A stretch of 64,000 bases of DNA from Daphnia carinata (GCF_022539665.2 NC_081337.1:2394679-2458678), one strand, 5' to 3'; shown: positions 27,100-37,991, counted from the first letter of the stretch. Made by a program: numbers and translations. The notes: a model not told the origin generated them from the sequence alone.

Positions 27100-29530
27100 A
27101 TTCAATAAGGAGCCTGTTCAATAATAAATATTGCAAGCTTTAAGTCAAGTGTGATTTGTTGTGTGCTTCGAACCTGTGACATTTCTTTTGGTTGATCAGC
27201 AGTCGATCCTCGCGCAGCTTTTCACTTTCAAAGTTGCGAATGAAACTATGCTTCTGAAATTTGCACAATGCAACTCAAATATATGCTACACCAGTTCACC
27301 ATTCAGTGTTTCACCATTCAGCGTTCAGATTAAGCCACCGTCTTCTTTTAATTTTAACAACAGCCAAGGAGTGAAAGAAATATAATAAGGCATGTTAAAT
27401 TAGAACTGAAATGATCAACGCAGAGACCTTTCATCCGGCAGACGTTAAAAAAACTGAATGCTGTTGGTTGAAAGTAGTACTTGGTGGATGGTGTGATTTG
27501 CATATTTCAATGAGCTACTTGTTGACAAATAAGCACCGAAAGCTTCATGACATATGAGACTGGTTGAGTGCTTTGCGCGTGTGAGCTTCTCATTTGTTGT
27601 ATTTTAGTTGTGGTTTAAATTAGCTTAGCTTTAGGCATCATTTTGGGCGAGCACGACGTCAAAGAAAACTGTAGTCACCTGGTTGAAAACGCAGCTCTTA
27701 ACTTCGAAAATTGCAGCATGCAAGTCAACGAATTCTTCATCTGTAAACATGAGAAAATTTGTGATCTTCAAATTAAGAAACGGTATGTTTTTTTAAACGC
27801 AAACAACAGCCAAAACGGTAAACCAAAACCACAAGTTATGTTGAAAAAGAACTGAAGCAAAAGTGTATATCCCCTAAACCTGGATGGGTTGAAAACGTTA
27901 AACGCCGTTGTTTGAGAGTGGTGGAACTCGCTGTATGCTAACATCTGCACGCTTCAGTGTGGCACCTGTTAACAAATAACTACTGAAAGCTTTGAATAAA
28001 CCGTGACTTGTTGAATGCTTGACACCTGTGTGTTTGGTATTTCTTGTAGTCCATCAGCAGTCCATTCTCGAGTAGCTTTTCAGTTTCAAAGTTGCAAATG
28101 AAGTTGGCCTGTGAAATTTGCAGAATACAAACCAATGAATGCTTCATCTGTAAACGTGAGAAAATTTGTGATCTTCAAATAAAGAAGCCACAATGTCTTT
28201 ATGTAAACGCATACTAACAGCCAAAATTGGTAAACAAAAGAACCAACACATTTTAAAATACAATTGATGTGGAAATGAAGAGCCCAACACCTGAAATGTG
28301 TGGGAAAAGTTACACACAATAGGTTAAGAGTGGTAGGACTTGTTGAACCTCAACCTCTGCCCGTATCGATGAGGTATCTAATTACAAATAAACATTGAAA
28401 GATTTACTTCAAACGTTACTTATCGAGTGCTGTCTACTTAAAAGGATGACATTTCTTTTAGTGTACCAGCAGTCCATCCTAACCTAGCTTTTCCCTCTCG
28501 GAGTTGCATATGAAGCGTGTCTGCTAAATTTGCAGATTGCAATTTAATGGAATGCTTGTAAACGGGAAAATGTGAGGTTTTTAGATAAATCCACTGTCTG
28601 TTTGTAAATTAAAACAGCAAAGCAGTGCAAAAAAACATAAATGCACGTTAAAATAGAACTGAAGCAAAAAATGCTAAGCCCTTTCACCTGGAAGGTGTTG
28701 AAAAAAACTGGATTCTGAGAGTATTACTTGTTGAGTACTTAAACGTGAATGTTTGAATGAGCTACCTGTTGACAAATAAACCCCGAGAGCTTTAAGTCGT
28801 ATGCGACTGGTTTAGTGCTTTGAACCGGTGAATCTCACATACGTTGTAGTTCAGTAGGAGTTTAGTTTGCTTTAGGCAGCGTTTTGCGCAAGCTCAGACG
28901 GAAAGAAAAACTATTATCACTTGGTTAAAAGTGTTATTATACCAGGTTGAACACGCGTTCTAAAGAAATGTGCTAACAGAAATTGGTCACCCTAGTCAGT
29001 TATTAACAGCTGAATATGCAGAGCCCTTTCGTCTGGAAGATGTTGAAAAAGTTGAACGCCGTTGCTGGTTTAGAGTGGTGGAATTTGTCAAATGCCCGCT
29101 TCAATGGGGCACTTGTTGACAAATAACCAATGAAAGCTTTAAATAAAACTTGACTTGTTGAATGCTTCATACCTGTGCGTTTGGTATTTCTTTTGATTGA
29201 TCAGCAGCCCATCCTCGCGTAGTAGTTCACTTTCAAAGTGGCAAATGAAATGTGCCTGAGAAATTTGCAGAATGAAAGTAAGAGAATACTTCCTTTAAAT
29301 ATTGAAAAATTTGGGTAATTCAGTTGAAGCCAAACTGTCTTTTTGTAAACGTAAACAACGGTCAATTTGTTTACCAAACCATAAACACGTGTTGAATGAG
29401 AACTGAAGTGGTGGTGCAGAGCCAGTTCAACTGGAACAGGGTGACAAAGTTAAATACTGCATGTTGTGGGTGGTGGTTCTTGTTGAATGCTAATATCTGC
29501 AGGTTTGATATACCAATGAGGTGACATTGC
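27100..29530. repeat. Degenerate internal repeats of about 400 bp in Helitron copy A
   Basis: The same word order recurs: GACAAATAA then GAAAGCTTTAA, then CAGCAGTCCATCCTCG, then GAAATTTGCAGAATGCAA, then AAACAACAGCCAAA. The CAGCAGTCC-type word lies near 27200, 28053, 28466 and 29204, with shortened units between. The arrangement suggests an old tandem array captured or grown inside the element. Copy B carries the same array at about 32120-34350. Confidence 0.75.
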
Positions 29531-30180
29531 TTTCAGTTGCTCAGATGTAAGCGAAAAAATCTATGACCTTCAGCTGTAGCCACTATCTTTCTGTAAGTGT
29601 AAAAGGCAGCCAATTAGTCATCTGAAGCATTGATACATTTAAAAATAGAATTAAGATAGGGAGGCAGAGCACTTTCACTTGGACGTTGTTGGAAAACTTG
29701 AACAGAATAACTTGAGGGTGATGAACTACTTACTTCTGCAAATGAGTCATAAATATTTGAATGTATCATGTTACCTATTAAAATGTGCAGGAAAGGAATA
29801 CATTTCTTCACTGCAATACATCAAATGGCTTTATTTTTGAGCGAGCTGAGATTAACCAGCTCACACTAAACCACACTTCTACTGTCCAATAAATTATCAC
29901 CTGTTCATCGTAAAGTAAAAATTAGGTTGCAAATCAGATATGCAGATTTTTATAAATGTGTTATATTAAATCGCTTACCCCAATTAAGATATCACAGCAG
30001 CAAGTTTTGTGTTGTTTGTTGTTTATTGTTTAAATCACGGTGGCTGTTTTTCGTCTGACGTCAATGTGTCAAGGATAGTGGAAACGAATTGCTAAAATGC
30101 GGAATGCGAAGTTTGGGAATGACTAATTAAAGGGAAAAGTGGAAACGAAATAAAAGGTTAAGCTTACCCCGCGGCAGGTC

Positions 30181-30535
30181 GAACCTTTTCACAGGTAGTC
30201 GAACCTTTTCTCAGGTAGTCGAACCCTTTTTCAGGTAGTCGAACCTTTTTCCAGGTAGAAAAAATCACGTGATGTCCACATCCCCAATGGCAAAAGGGAT
30301 ACCGAAAGGAAAAGAAAATGTCAAGCCTTGTCAAAGGGAGTTAAAACCTTTTTTCAGGTAGTCGAACCTTTTTTTATGTAGTCAAACCTTTTACCAGGTA
30401 GAAAAAAAGCACGTGATATCACTACAGCCAATGAAAAAACGGATGGCGAAATGAAAGGAAAAAGTTAACCCTTGCCAAAGGCAGTTTAAACCTTTTTGCA
30501 GGTAGTCGAACCTTTTTGCAGGTAGCAAAAAGTCA
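30181..30535 (-). repeat. Subterminal short repeats, Helitron copy A
   Basis: About nine copies of a 20-bp word (plus strand AGGTAGTCGAACCTTTTTC) in three groups, separated by similar spacers of about 100 bp that mostly carry CACGTGAT. They lie within 500 bp of the TC end. Reading frames through them (repeats of FDYLKKGL) are a by-product of the repetition and not a gene. Confidence 0.85.
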
Positions 30536-30557
30536 CGTAAATGCCCGAGAACCAATG

Positions 30558-30575
30558 ACGGCGTGCGCACGCCGT
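30558..30575. repeat. Perfect 18-bp palindrome near the Helitron TC end, copy A
   Basis: ACGGCGTGCGCACGCCGT is its own reverse complement and lies about 85 bp inside the TC end. The identical palindrome is kept in copy B at 36458-36475. Confidence 0.9.
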
Positions 30576-30711
30576 TAGGTTTTTCGGACAAACAAACAGA
30601 CAGATACACAAACAAACTCCTCCCACAAATAGACCTTTGGCTTTTATAAAGAAAGTAGACTAGTATATGGCGGCCCGTCCCAGGACGGTAATAGGTGAAG
30701 TCTAGTATTAA

Positions 30712-31086
30712 GTGTCTGCACTTCGTTTTCTCTCGTCCTGTAGGCAAGCCCCCCCCCCCCCCCCCCCAATTTCCGGCCTCGATTCGCGATTTTCCGTCTA
30801 TCTGCGTTTTCATTCTGCATGCAGTTTTACTCCAGTTCTTTTAACTTCGAAAGAAAAAATGTTTAAGCACTTGCCGGTGGCAGTTGGAAATGTGTTTCCT
30901 GTGTCAAACCCTACTCCAGGTATTTCAATGTCACGCTATTCCTATTCGATCAATGGTAGGAGGGACGAAAAAGGGGTAGGTAAAATGTTAAGCCTATCGC
31001 TAGTGCCAGTTGTAGTTTTTGCTATTTTTGTGTTATCAATCCTTACACAACCTTTCCGTTGCTATCTGGTGATGGGTCACGAATGA
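30712..31086 (+). CDS. Small open frame carried by Helitron copy B (possible captured gene fragment)
   Basis: A 124-codon frame opposite in sense to the Helitron. The likely native part starts at an internal ATG near 30859 (MFKHLPVAVGNVFPVS) and is about 76 residues, with a hydrophobic stretch LSLVPVVVFAIFVLSIL that could span a membrane, ending YLVMGHE. Copy A holds the same DNA with a frameshift near 26322 that breaks it. A poly-C run (30750-30767) lies in the upstream part. I do not recognise the peptide. It may be a captured exon or a chance frame. Confidence 0.3.
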   Translation: MSALRFLSSCRQAPPPPPPISGLDSRFSVYLRFHSACSFTPVLLTSKEKMFKHLPVAVGNVFPVSNPTPGISMSRYSYSINGRRDEKGVGKMLSLSLVPVVVFAIFVLSILTQPFRCYLVMGHE

Positions 31087-31477
31087 ATCGGCAAACAAAC
31101 GTTCATTCGTCAGTTGTATAACAGCGTTGATTTAGCATTACGCTAATGAAATCGCAAACGTTTCGGGTTTAAATCGTACTCATTGAATGAATTCTCCTTC
31201 TCATATATGACCAATTTCCGGAATCCACTGTCAATTGCCAATTTTAGTGAGGAGCGTAAACGTTATCTGAAACATTACTGCAATAATCAAAAATTAAATG
31301 AGAATACTGGATGTTGTTACTTGCTCGATTGTGAACCTTGTTGAAAGATACGACATTCAAGAGCTTGCAGCTGCATGTTAAACACATTGACTGCTCATAT
31401 GCACATCAGACTTAAGATATCGTTTCTCTAGAATGCATAATAGTTCCAGAAGATTTAATGTTTCTGTCGGTAGCCGG

Positions 31478-31675
31478 TGAAATAGGACTAAAACGAAATA
31501 GGACTGGAGAAATAGGACTGCAAATTTCCAGTCCTATTTCTACCGGAGAAATTGGACTGGGAGAAATAGGACTGACTTTTTAAAACTTTTAGGACAGTCC
31601 TATTTCTCCATGCCAGCAGTCCTATTTCTCCTCGGCATCAGTCCTATTTTTCCTTAGAAATAGTCCTATTTATTT
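31478..31675. repeat. Array of GAAATAGGACTG words in opposed orientation
   Basis: About five forward copies (GAAATAGGACTG, one with TTGG) are followed by about five reverse copies (CAGTCCTATTTC), with a nested small palindrome around 31530-31560. The layout, forward words then reverse words, can fold into a long imperfect hairpin. It resembles the subterminal repeats of a DNA transposon end, but no partner end is visible. Confidence 0.8.
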
Positions 31676-32028
31676 TATTTTATTTTATTTTGTTCCAATA
31701 GGAACGATATACCTCCAATCCGGTAGGCAACATATTGCGTAAGAGCGTCGGCTTATATCCATTTCTCTTTGTAAAAAGCCGATGGTGTTAACTCATAACT
31801 TAAATGGTTCACCAAACATTTATCTTTTATCCTATTTTAATTTAAATTGCAGGGGACCATTAATTATGTTATATCTAATATAGTTCATTTAATAAAATAC
31901 TACAACGGCCACACCAGAAATATTTATTAAATTTTTCTTACTTTTTAGTGCATAAATAACTTTTCCAGTTGCACTCATGTTGTACTTGCTCATACAACTA
32001 TCAGCAACGAATAACAAGCAAGTCTTAC

Positions 32029-32093
32029 CATATCGGTAGCGCTCTAACCTGTGACACGGGTAGTCCTATGTTCGATTCTCCGTGGTTACATTT
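32029..32093 (+). ncRNA. tRNA-like sequence (possible SINE head or tRNA relic)
   Basis: It has an A-box-like TATCGGTAGCGCTCT and a B-box GTTCGATTCTC at normal spacing, with a middle stem ACC/GGT around GTGACAC. The acceptor and T stems pair poorly and no poly-A or Pol III terminator is well placed, so it is probably a relic or a SINE-type promoter rather than a working tRNA. Confidence 0.3.
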
Positions 32094-33659
32094 CTTCTGA
32101 GGTTTTTAATAATTCTTCTATGCTACACCAGTTCACCATTCAGTGTTTCACCATTCAGCGTTCAGATTAAGCCACCGTCTTCTTTTAATTTTAACAATAG
32201 CCAAGGAGTGAAAGAAATATAGTAACGCATGTTAAATTAGAACTGAAATGATCAACGCAGAGCCCTTTCATCCGGCAGACGTTAAAAAAAATGTTGTTGG
32301 TTGAAAGTAGTACTTGGTGAATGGTATAATTTGCATATTTCAATGAGCTACTTGTTGACAAATAAGCACTGAAAGCTTCATGACATATGAGACTGGTTGA
32401 GTGCTTTGCGCGTGTGAGCTTCACATTTGTTGTAGTTTAGTTGTGGTTTAAATTAGCTTAGGCATCATTTTGGGCGAGCACGACGTCAAAGAAAACTGTA
32501 GTCACCTGGTTGAAAACGCAGCTCTTATCTTCGAAAATTGCAAATGGAGTGTGCCTGTGAAAATTGCAGCATGCAAGTCAACAAATTCTTCATCTGTAAA
32601 CATGAGAAAATTTGCGGTCTTCAAATTAAGAAACGGTATGTTTTTTTAAACGCAAACAACAGCCAAAACGGTAAACCAAAACCACAAGTTATGTTGAAAA
32701 AGAACTGAAGCAAAAGTGTATATCCCCTTAACCTGGATGGGTTGAAAACGTTAAACGCCGTTGTTTGAGAGTGGTGGAACTCGCTGTATGCCAACATCTG
32801 CACGCTTCAGTGTGGCACCTGTTAACAAATAACTACTGAAAGCTTTGAATAAACCGTGACTTGTTGAATGCTTGTCACCTGTGAGTTTGGTATTTCTTGT
32901 AGTCCATCAGCAGTCCATTCTCGAGTAGCTCTTCAGTTTCAAAGTTGCAAATGAAGTCGGCCTGTAAAATTTGCAGAATACAAACCAATGAATGCTTCAT
33001 CTGTAAACGTGAGAAAATTTGTGATCTTCAAATAAAGAAGCCACAATGTCTTTATGTAAACGCATACTAACAGCCAAAATTGGTAAACAAAAGAACCAAC
33101 ACATTTTAAAATACAATTGATGTGGAAATGAAGAGCCCATCACCTGAAATGTGTGGGAAAAGTTACACACCATAGGTTAAGAGTGGTAGGACTTGTTGAA
33201 CCTCAACATCTGCCCGTATCGATGAGGTATCTAATTACAAATAAACATTGAAAGATTTACTTCAAACGTTACTTATCGAGTGCTGTCTACTTAAAAGGAT
33301 GATATTTCTTTTAGTGTACCAGCAGTCCATCCTAGCCTAGCTTTTCCCTCTCGGAGTTGCAAATGAAGCGTGTCTGCTAAATTTGCAGATTGCAATTCAA
33401 TGGAATGCTTGTAAACGGGAAAATGTGAGGTTTTTCGATAAAGCCACAGTCTGTTTGTAAATTAAGACAGCAAAGCAGTGCAAAAAAACATAAATGCACG
33501 TTAAAATAGAACTGAAGCAAAAAATGCTAAGCCCTTTCACCCGGAAGGTGTTGAAAAAAGCTGGATTCTGAGAGTATTACTTGTTGAGTACTTTAAACGT
33601 GAATGTTTGAATGAGCTACCTGTTGACAAATAAATCCCGAGAGCTTTAAGTCGTATGCG

Positions 33660-33760
33660 ACTGGTTCACCGGTTCAAAGCACTAAACCAGTCGCTCGATA
33701 ATAGTTTTTCTTTCCGTCTGAGCAAACTAAACTCTACTGAACTACAACGGAAAAACTATT
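33660..33760. other. Local inversion scar in Helitron copy B
   Basis: Copy A (28803-28916) runs GCGACTGGTTTAGTGCTTTG ... GCTCAGACGGAAAG ... ACTATTATCAC. In copy B the same blocks appear reverse-complemented (TTCACCGGTTCAAAGCAC, then TTTCTTTCCGTCTGAGC, then CTACTGAACTACAAC) between intact flanks, and the GCGACTGGTT and GGAAAAACTATTATCAC sequences now occur in both orientations. Confidence 0.85.
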
Positions 33761-34346
33761 ATCACGTGGTTAAAAGTGTTATTATACCAGGTTGAACACG
33801 CGTTCTAAAGAAATGTGCTAACAGAAATTGGTCACCCTAGTCAGTTATTAACAGCTGAATATGCAGAGCCCTTTCGTCTGGAAGATGTTGAAAAAGTTAA
33901 ACGCCGTTGGTTTAGAGTGGTGGAGTTTGTCGAATGCCCGCTTCAATGGGGCCCTTGTTGACAAATAATCACTGAAAGCTTTAAATAAAACTTGACTTGT
34001 TGAATGCTTCATACCTGTGCGTTTGGTATTTCTTTTGATTGATCAGCAGCCCATCCTCGCGTAGTAGTTCACTTTCAAAGTGGCAAATAAAATGTGCCTG
34101 AGAAATTTGCAGAATGAAAGTAAGAGAATACTTCCTGTAAATATTGAAAAATTTGGGTAATTCAGTTGAAGCCAAACTGTCTTTTTGAAAACGTAAACAA
34201 CGGTCAATTTGTTTACCAAAACATAAACACGTGTTGAATAAGAACTGAAGTGGTGGTGCAGAGCCAGTTCAACTGGAACAGGGTGACAAAGCTAAATACT
34301 GCATGTTGTGGGTGGTGGTTCTTGTTGAATGCTAATATCTGCAGGT

Positions 34347-35430
34347 TTGATGAGGTACCTGTTGAGAAATAAAAATTGAATGCTTTAAATCAAACATGTC
34401 ATGCTATGCTTATTACATAAAATATAACTTACCGAGTGCTGTTCACCTATGAGGTTCACATTGCTTTTAGTTGACCAGATGTAAGCGGGAAGAAATTTGT
34501 GATCTTCAGATGAAGCCATTGTCTTTCTGTGAATGTAAGCAAAAGCCAATTAGTCAAAGACACATTTTAAAATAACTTTGAGGTAGAAATGCAGAGCCCT
34601 TTCAATTGTATGAGGTTGAAAAAATCAAACACAGTTAATTTGGGGGTGATGAATATAGTTGAACGCTACCATCTGCAAGTGAGTCATGCTGATTTGAATG
34701 TAAAATGTTACCTATTTAAATGTGGAGGAAGAGGATAAAATTTTTCACAGCAATATATATATCCAGAGGCTTTCTTTTCGGCGAGCTGGGAGACATTCAA
34801 CCATACTATTGTCCAATAAATTATCACCTGTTCAAATGAAAACCACGTTAAAAAATAAGAAATGTAGAATGTTTGAAAGAAATGTGTTACAAGAAATAGC
34901 TTATCCCAGTTAAAATATGACAGCAGGACGTTTTCGTGTACAATGAGTTGGCTGAATGTCGGCTCAATTTCGTCTGACGACAATGTGTCAACGATGGTGG
35001 AAACGGATAGAAAAATGCGGTGGTTTGGAATGACTAATTAAAGGGAAAACGGGAAAAGGCAAAAGGGTAAGCCAAGCCGGCGGCAGGTCGAACTTTTCTC
35101 AGGTATTCGGAACCTTTTCGAAGGTAGTCGAACCTAAATAAAATAAAACTAATGCGGCTCAAGGAATGCTTCAAATTTGATAAATTCGTGTGATTATGAA
35201 GAAGCCACACTGCCTTTTAGTAAACAGAAACAATACTGAAATGGAAGTGCAGAGCCTGTTCACTTGGAATGTTAACAAAGTTCAACACTGGTGGTTATGG
35301 ATGGTTGTTGTTGTTGTATGCTAATACCTGCAGGTTTCCTGAAGTACCTGTTGACAAATAAATATTGAAAGGTTAGAATCATACACGTCTTGCTAAGCTT
35401 TATGTTAAACATTAGTTATCGAGTGTTGTG
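34347..35430. other. Extra segment of copy B, absent from copy A
   Basis: Copy A jumps from GGTTTGAT (about 29508) directly to the GTGACATTGCTTTCAG word (about 29521); copy B carries about 1.1 kb between the matching points. Part of it (34730-35135) is a diverged version of 35700-36130, including one truncated set of the AGGTAGTCGAAC subterminal repeats. Either copy A lost it by recombination between these similar segments or copy B gained it by internal duplication. Confidence 0.75.
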
Positions 35431-36081
35431 TGACATTGCTTTCAGTTGCTCAGATGTAAGAGAAAAATCTGTGATCTTCAGCTGTAGCCACTATCTTTCT
35501 CTAAATGTAAAAGGCAGCCAATTTGTCAACTGAAGCATCGATACATTTTAAAATAGAATTAAAATAGGGAGGCAGAGCACTTTCACTTGGACGTTGTTGG
35601 AAAAGTTGAACAAAATAACTTGAGGGTGATGAACTACTTACTTCTGCAAATGAGTCATAAATATTTGAATGTATCATGTTACCTATTAAAATGTGCAGGA
35701 AAGGAATACATTTCTTCACTGCAATACATCAAATGGCTTTATTTTTGAGCGAGCTGATATTAACCAGCTCACACTAAAACACACTACTACTGTCCAATAA
35801 ATTAAAACCTGTTCATCATAAAGTAAAAATTAGGTTGCAAATCAGATATGCAGATTTTTATAAATGTGTTCTATTAAATCGCTTACCCCAATTAAGATAT
35901 CACAGCAGAAAGTTTTGTGTTGTTTGTTGTTTAAATCACGGTGGCTGTTTTTCGTCTGACGCCAATGTGTCAATGATAGTGGAAACGAATTGCTAAAATG
36001 CGGAATGCGAAGGTTGGGAATGACTAATTAAAGGGAAAAGTGGAAACGAAATAAAAGGTTAAGCTTACCCCGCGGCAGGTC

Positions 36082-36425
36082 GAACCTTTTCCCAGGTAGT
36101 CGAACCTTTTCTCAGGTAGTCGAACCCTTTTTCAGGTAGTCGAACCTTTTTCCAGGTAGAAAAAAGCACGTGATGTCAACACCACCAATGGCAAAAGGGA
36201 TACCAAAAGGAAAAGAAAATGTTAAGCCTTGCCAAAGGCAGTTTAAATCTTTTTTCAGGTAGTCGAACCTTTTTTCAGGTAGTCGAACCTCTTTCCAGGT
36301 AGAAAAAAGCACGTGATGTCACAACGACTAATGAAAAAACGGATGGTAAAATGAAAGGAAAAAGTTAAGCCTTGCCAAAGGCAGTTTAAACCTTTTTTCA
36401 GGTAGTCGAACCTTTTAGCAGGTAG
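36082..36425 (-). repeat. Subterminal short repeats, Helitron copy B
   Basis: The same three-group arrangement as in copy A, with CACGTGAT in the spacers, which supports a functional or mechanistic part of this Helitron family rather than random drift. Confidence 0.85.
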
Positions 36426-36457
36426 AAAAACGACACGTGACTGCTCGCGAACCAATG

Positions 36458-36475
36458 ACGGCGTGCGCACGCCGT
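36458..36475. repeat. Perfect 18-bp palindrome near the Helitron TC end, copy B
   Basis: Identical in sequence to the palindrome in copy A and at the same distance from the TC end. Confidence 0.9.
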
Positions 36476-36677
36476 TAGGTTTTTCGGACAAACACACAGA
36501 CAGATACACAAACAAACTCCTCCCACAAATAGACCTTTGGCTTTTATAAAGATAGTAGATTTGCTAATTTCAATATTTACTAGGAAATGGTTTTCTATGC
36601 TTGGAAAAACGGGACGGGAAAAACTTTTTCTGTTTCACAACACCAATGGAAATAACTAGATATAGAAAGAAGTGAAT

Positions 36678-36749
36678 TGGAGCTGCGGAGGATTGAACTC
36701 CGGGCTTCTCGCATGCAAAGCGAACACTCTACCACTGAGTTACAACCCC
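36678..36749 (-). tRNA. tRNA-Ala(UGC), unit 1
   Basis: Anticodon stem TTCGC/GCGAG, so U27 faces G43; other stems paired. Confidence 0.82.
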
Positions 36750-37081
36750 ACATTTTCATATCAATTTACACAAATTACGTTTTTTGCAAATTTCAGGTAA
36801 AATTTCAATCGTCCTTGTTACTGCTTGTAAATTGATTCAAAAGAAATTTTCTTAGTTAGATATTACATTTGTCTTAATTAAAATGTGTGCATACTTGGTA
36901 TTCTTTGAAATGAACCAGTAGTGCAATCTTTAATTATAGTTCCAAATTGTTTGTAGACTATCAACATCGTTGGTTTTATTGCAGTTGCTTTTACATGTAA
37001 TGCTACCTATAATTCGATGAGTTACTTTTTCATGATGATGGAATTCGGTAATTCGAATGTATTAAAAATCCTTCTTTGGGT

Positions 37082-37155
37082 TGGAGTAGCGGAGGATTGA
37101 ACTCCGGGCTTCTCACATGCGAAGCAAACACTCTCTACCTCTGAGTTACAACCCC
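37082..37155 (-). tRNA. tRNA-Ala(CGC)-like, unit 1, probable pseudogene
   Basis: It carries a 2-nt insertion between the D and anticodon arms (74 nt in all) and a U6-U67 mismatch in the acceptor stem. Confidence 0.65.
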
Positions 37156-37513
37156 ATTTATATAGACTCGATCTTACTGAAACCCAGATGTTTTTTGGTC
37201 AATTATATTATCAAATTTAATCATTCTTGTTTCTGTTGTCGCATTAGTCCATTTTCAGATATAAATGGCACAAATTTTATATAAGTTCTGCATTCATGGG
37301 CAAATTTTTTATGTACAAATAATGCAAAATATTGTTCTATAAGTGATCAACATGGATGTAGTCTCTTTCAAACGTTATTGACATTATTGGAATGATTTGC
37401 TAATTTCAATATTTACTAGGAAATGGTTTTCTATGCTTGGAAAAACGGGACTGGAAAAACTTTTTCTGTTTCACAACACCAATGGAAATAACTAGATATA
37501 GAAAGAAGTGAAT

Positions 37514-37585
37514 TGGAGCTGCGGAGGATTGAACTCCGGGCCTTTCACATGCAAAGCGAACGCTCTACCACTGAGTTACAACCCC
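37514..37585 (-). tRNA. tRNA-Ala(UGC), unit 2
   Basis: A10 faces C25, breaking the first D-stem pair; G30 faces U40 in the anticodon stem. Confidence 0.72.
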
Positions 37586-37917
37586 ACATTTTCATATCAA
37601 TTTACACAAATTACGTTTTTTGCAAATTTCAGGTAAAATTTCAATCGTCCTTGTTACTGCTTGTAAATTGATTCAAAAGAAATTTTCTTAGTTAGATATT
37701 ACATTTGTCTTAATTAAAATGTGTGCATACTTGGTATTCTTTGAAATGAACCAGTAGTGCAATCTTTAATTATAGTTCCAAATTGTTTGTAGACTATCAA
37801 CATCGTTGGTTTTATTGCAGTTGCTTTTACATGTAATGCTACCTATAATTCGATGAGTTACTTTTTCATGATGATGGAATTCGGTAATTCGAATGTATTA
37901 AAAATCCTTCTTTGGGT

Positions 37918-37991
37918 TGGAGTTGCGGAGGATTGAACTCCGGGCTTTTCACATGCGAAGCAAACACTCTCTACCTCTGAGTTACAACCCC
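37918..37991 (-). tRNA. tRNA-Ala(CGC)-like, unit 2, probable pseudogene
   Basis: The same 2-nt insertion as the CGC copy of unit 1, but with a fully paired acceptor stem (U6-A67), so the insertion is shared while the acceptor base is not. Confidence 0.65.

Larger units (their letters stand above)
26094..30659 (-). mobile_element. Helitron, non-autonomous, copy A of a head-to-tail dimer
   Basis: Read on the minus strand, the element begins TCTACTTTCTTTATAAAAGC and ends CCATATACTAG. The 3' end has the Helitron pattern CTRR (CTAG) preceded by a GC-rich hairpin (26109-26122) 11 nt upstream. It abuts the left flank ...GGAATGA. There is no target duplication and no Rep/helicase frame, so it is non-autonomous. 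Contents: a fragment of a small plus-strand reading frame near the CTAG end (about 26280-26505, frameshifted), a body of degenerate repeats of roughly 400 bp (27100-29530), and a cluster of 20-bp subterminal repeats near the TC end. Its TC end touches the CTAG end of copy B with no bases between. Confidence 0.88.
31470..32119. other. Segment unique to Helitron copy B
   Basis: The two copies match up to 31469 and again from 32120. Between these points copy B has 650 bp unrelated to the roughly 390 bp in copy A (26890-27281). It opens with a dense array of GAAATAGGACTG words (31478-31675), then a TTTTA run (31670-31695), then AT-rich DNA and a tRNA-like stretch (about 32029-32093). It looks like a second element nested in, or a segment swapped into, copy B. 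Confidence 0.75.
30660..36559 (-). mobile_element. Helitron, non-autonomous, copy B of a head-to-tail dimer
   Basis: Minus-strand start TCTACTATCTTTATAAAAGC at 36559, end CTAG at 30660-30663, with the same 3' hairpin at about 30675-30688. The right flank resumes TTTGCTAATTTC at 36560. Together with the left flank GGAATGA this rebuilds exactly the GGAATGATTTGC seen in every other array unit, so the dimer entered between A and T with no duplication. It is 1.3 kb longer than copy A: it has a replaced segment (31470-32119), a local inversion (about 33667-33750) and an extra segment (about 34347-35430). No Rep/helicase frame is present. Confidence 0.9.

Noticed and set aside
30391-30813. Open frame with repeated FDYLKKGLNCLWQGL peptides
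   Set aside because: The same peptides recur at 36112-36515 because the 20-bp subterminal Helitron repeats are translated; it is a repeat by-product.
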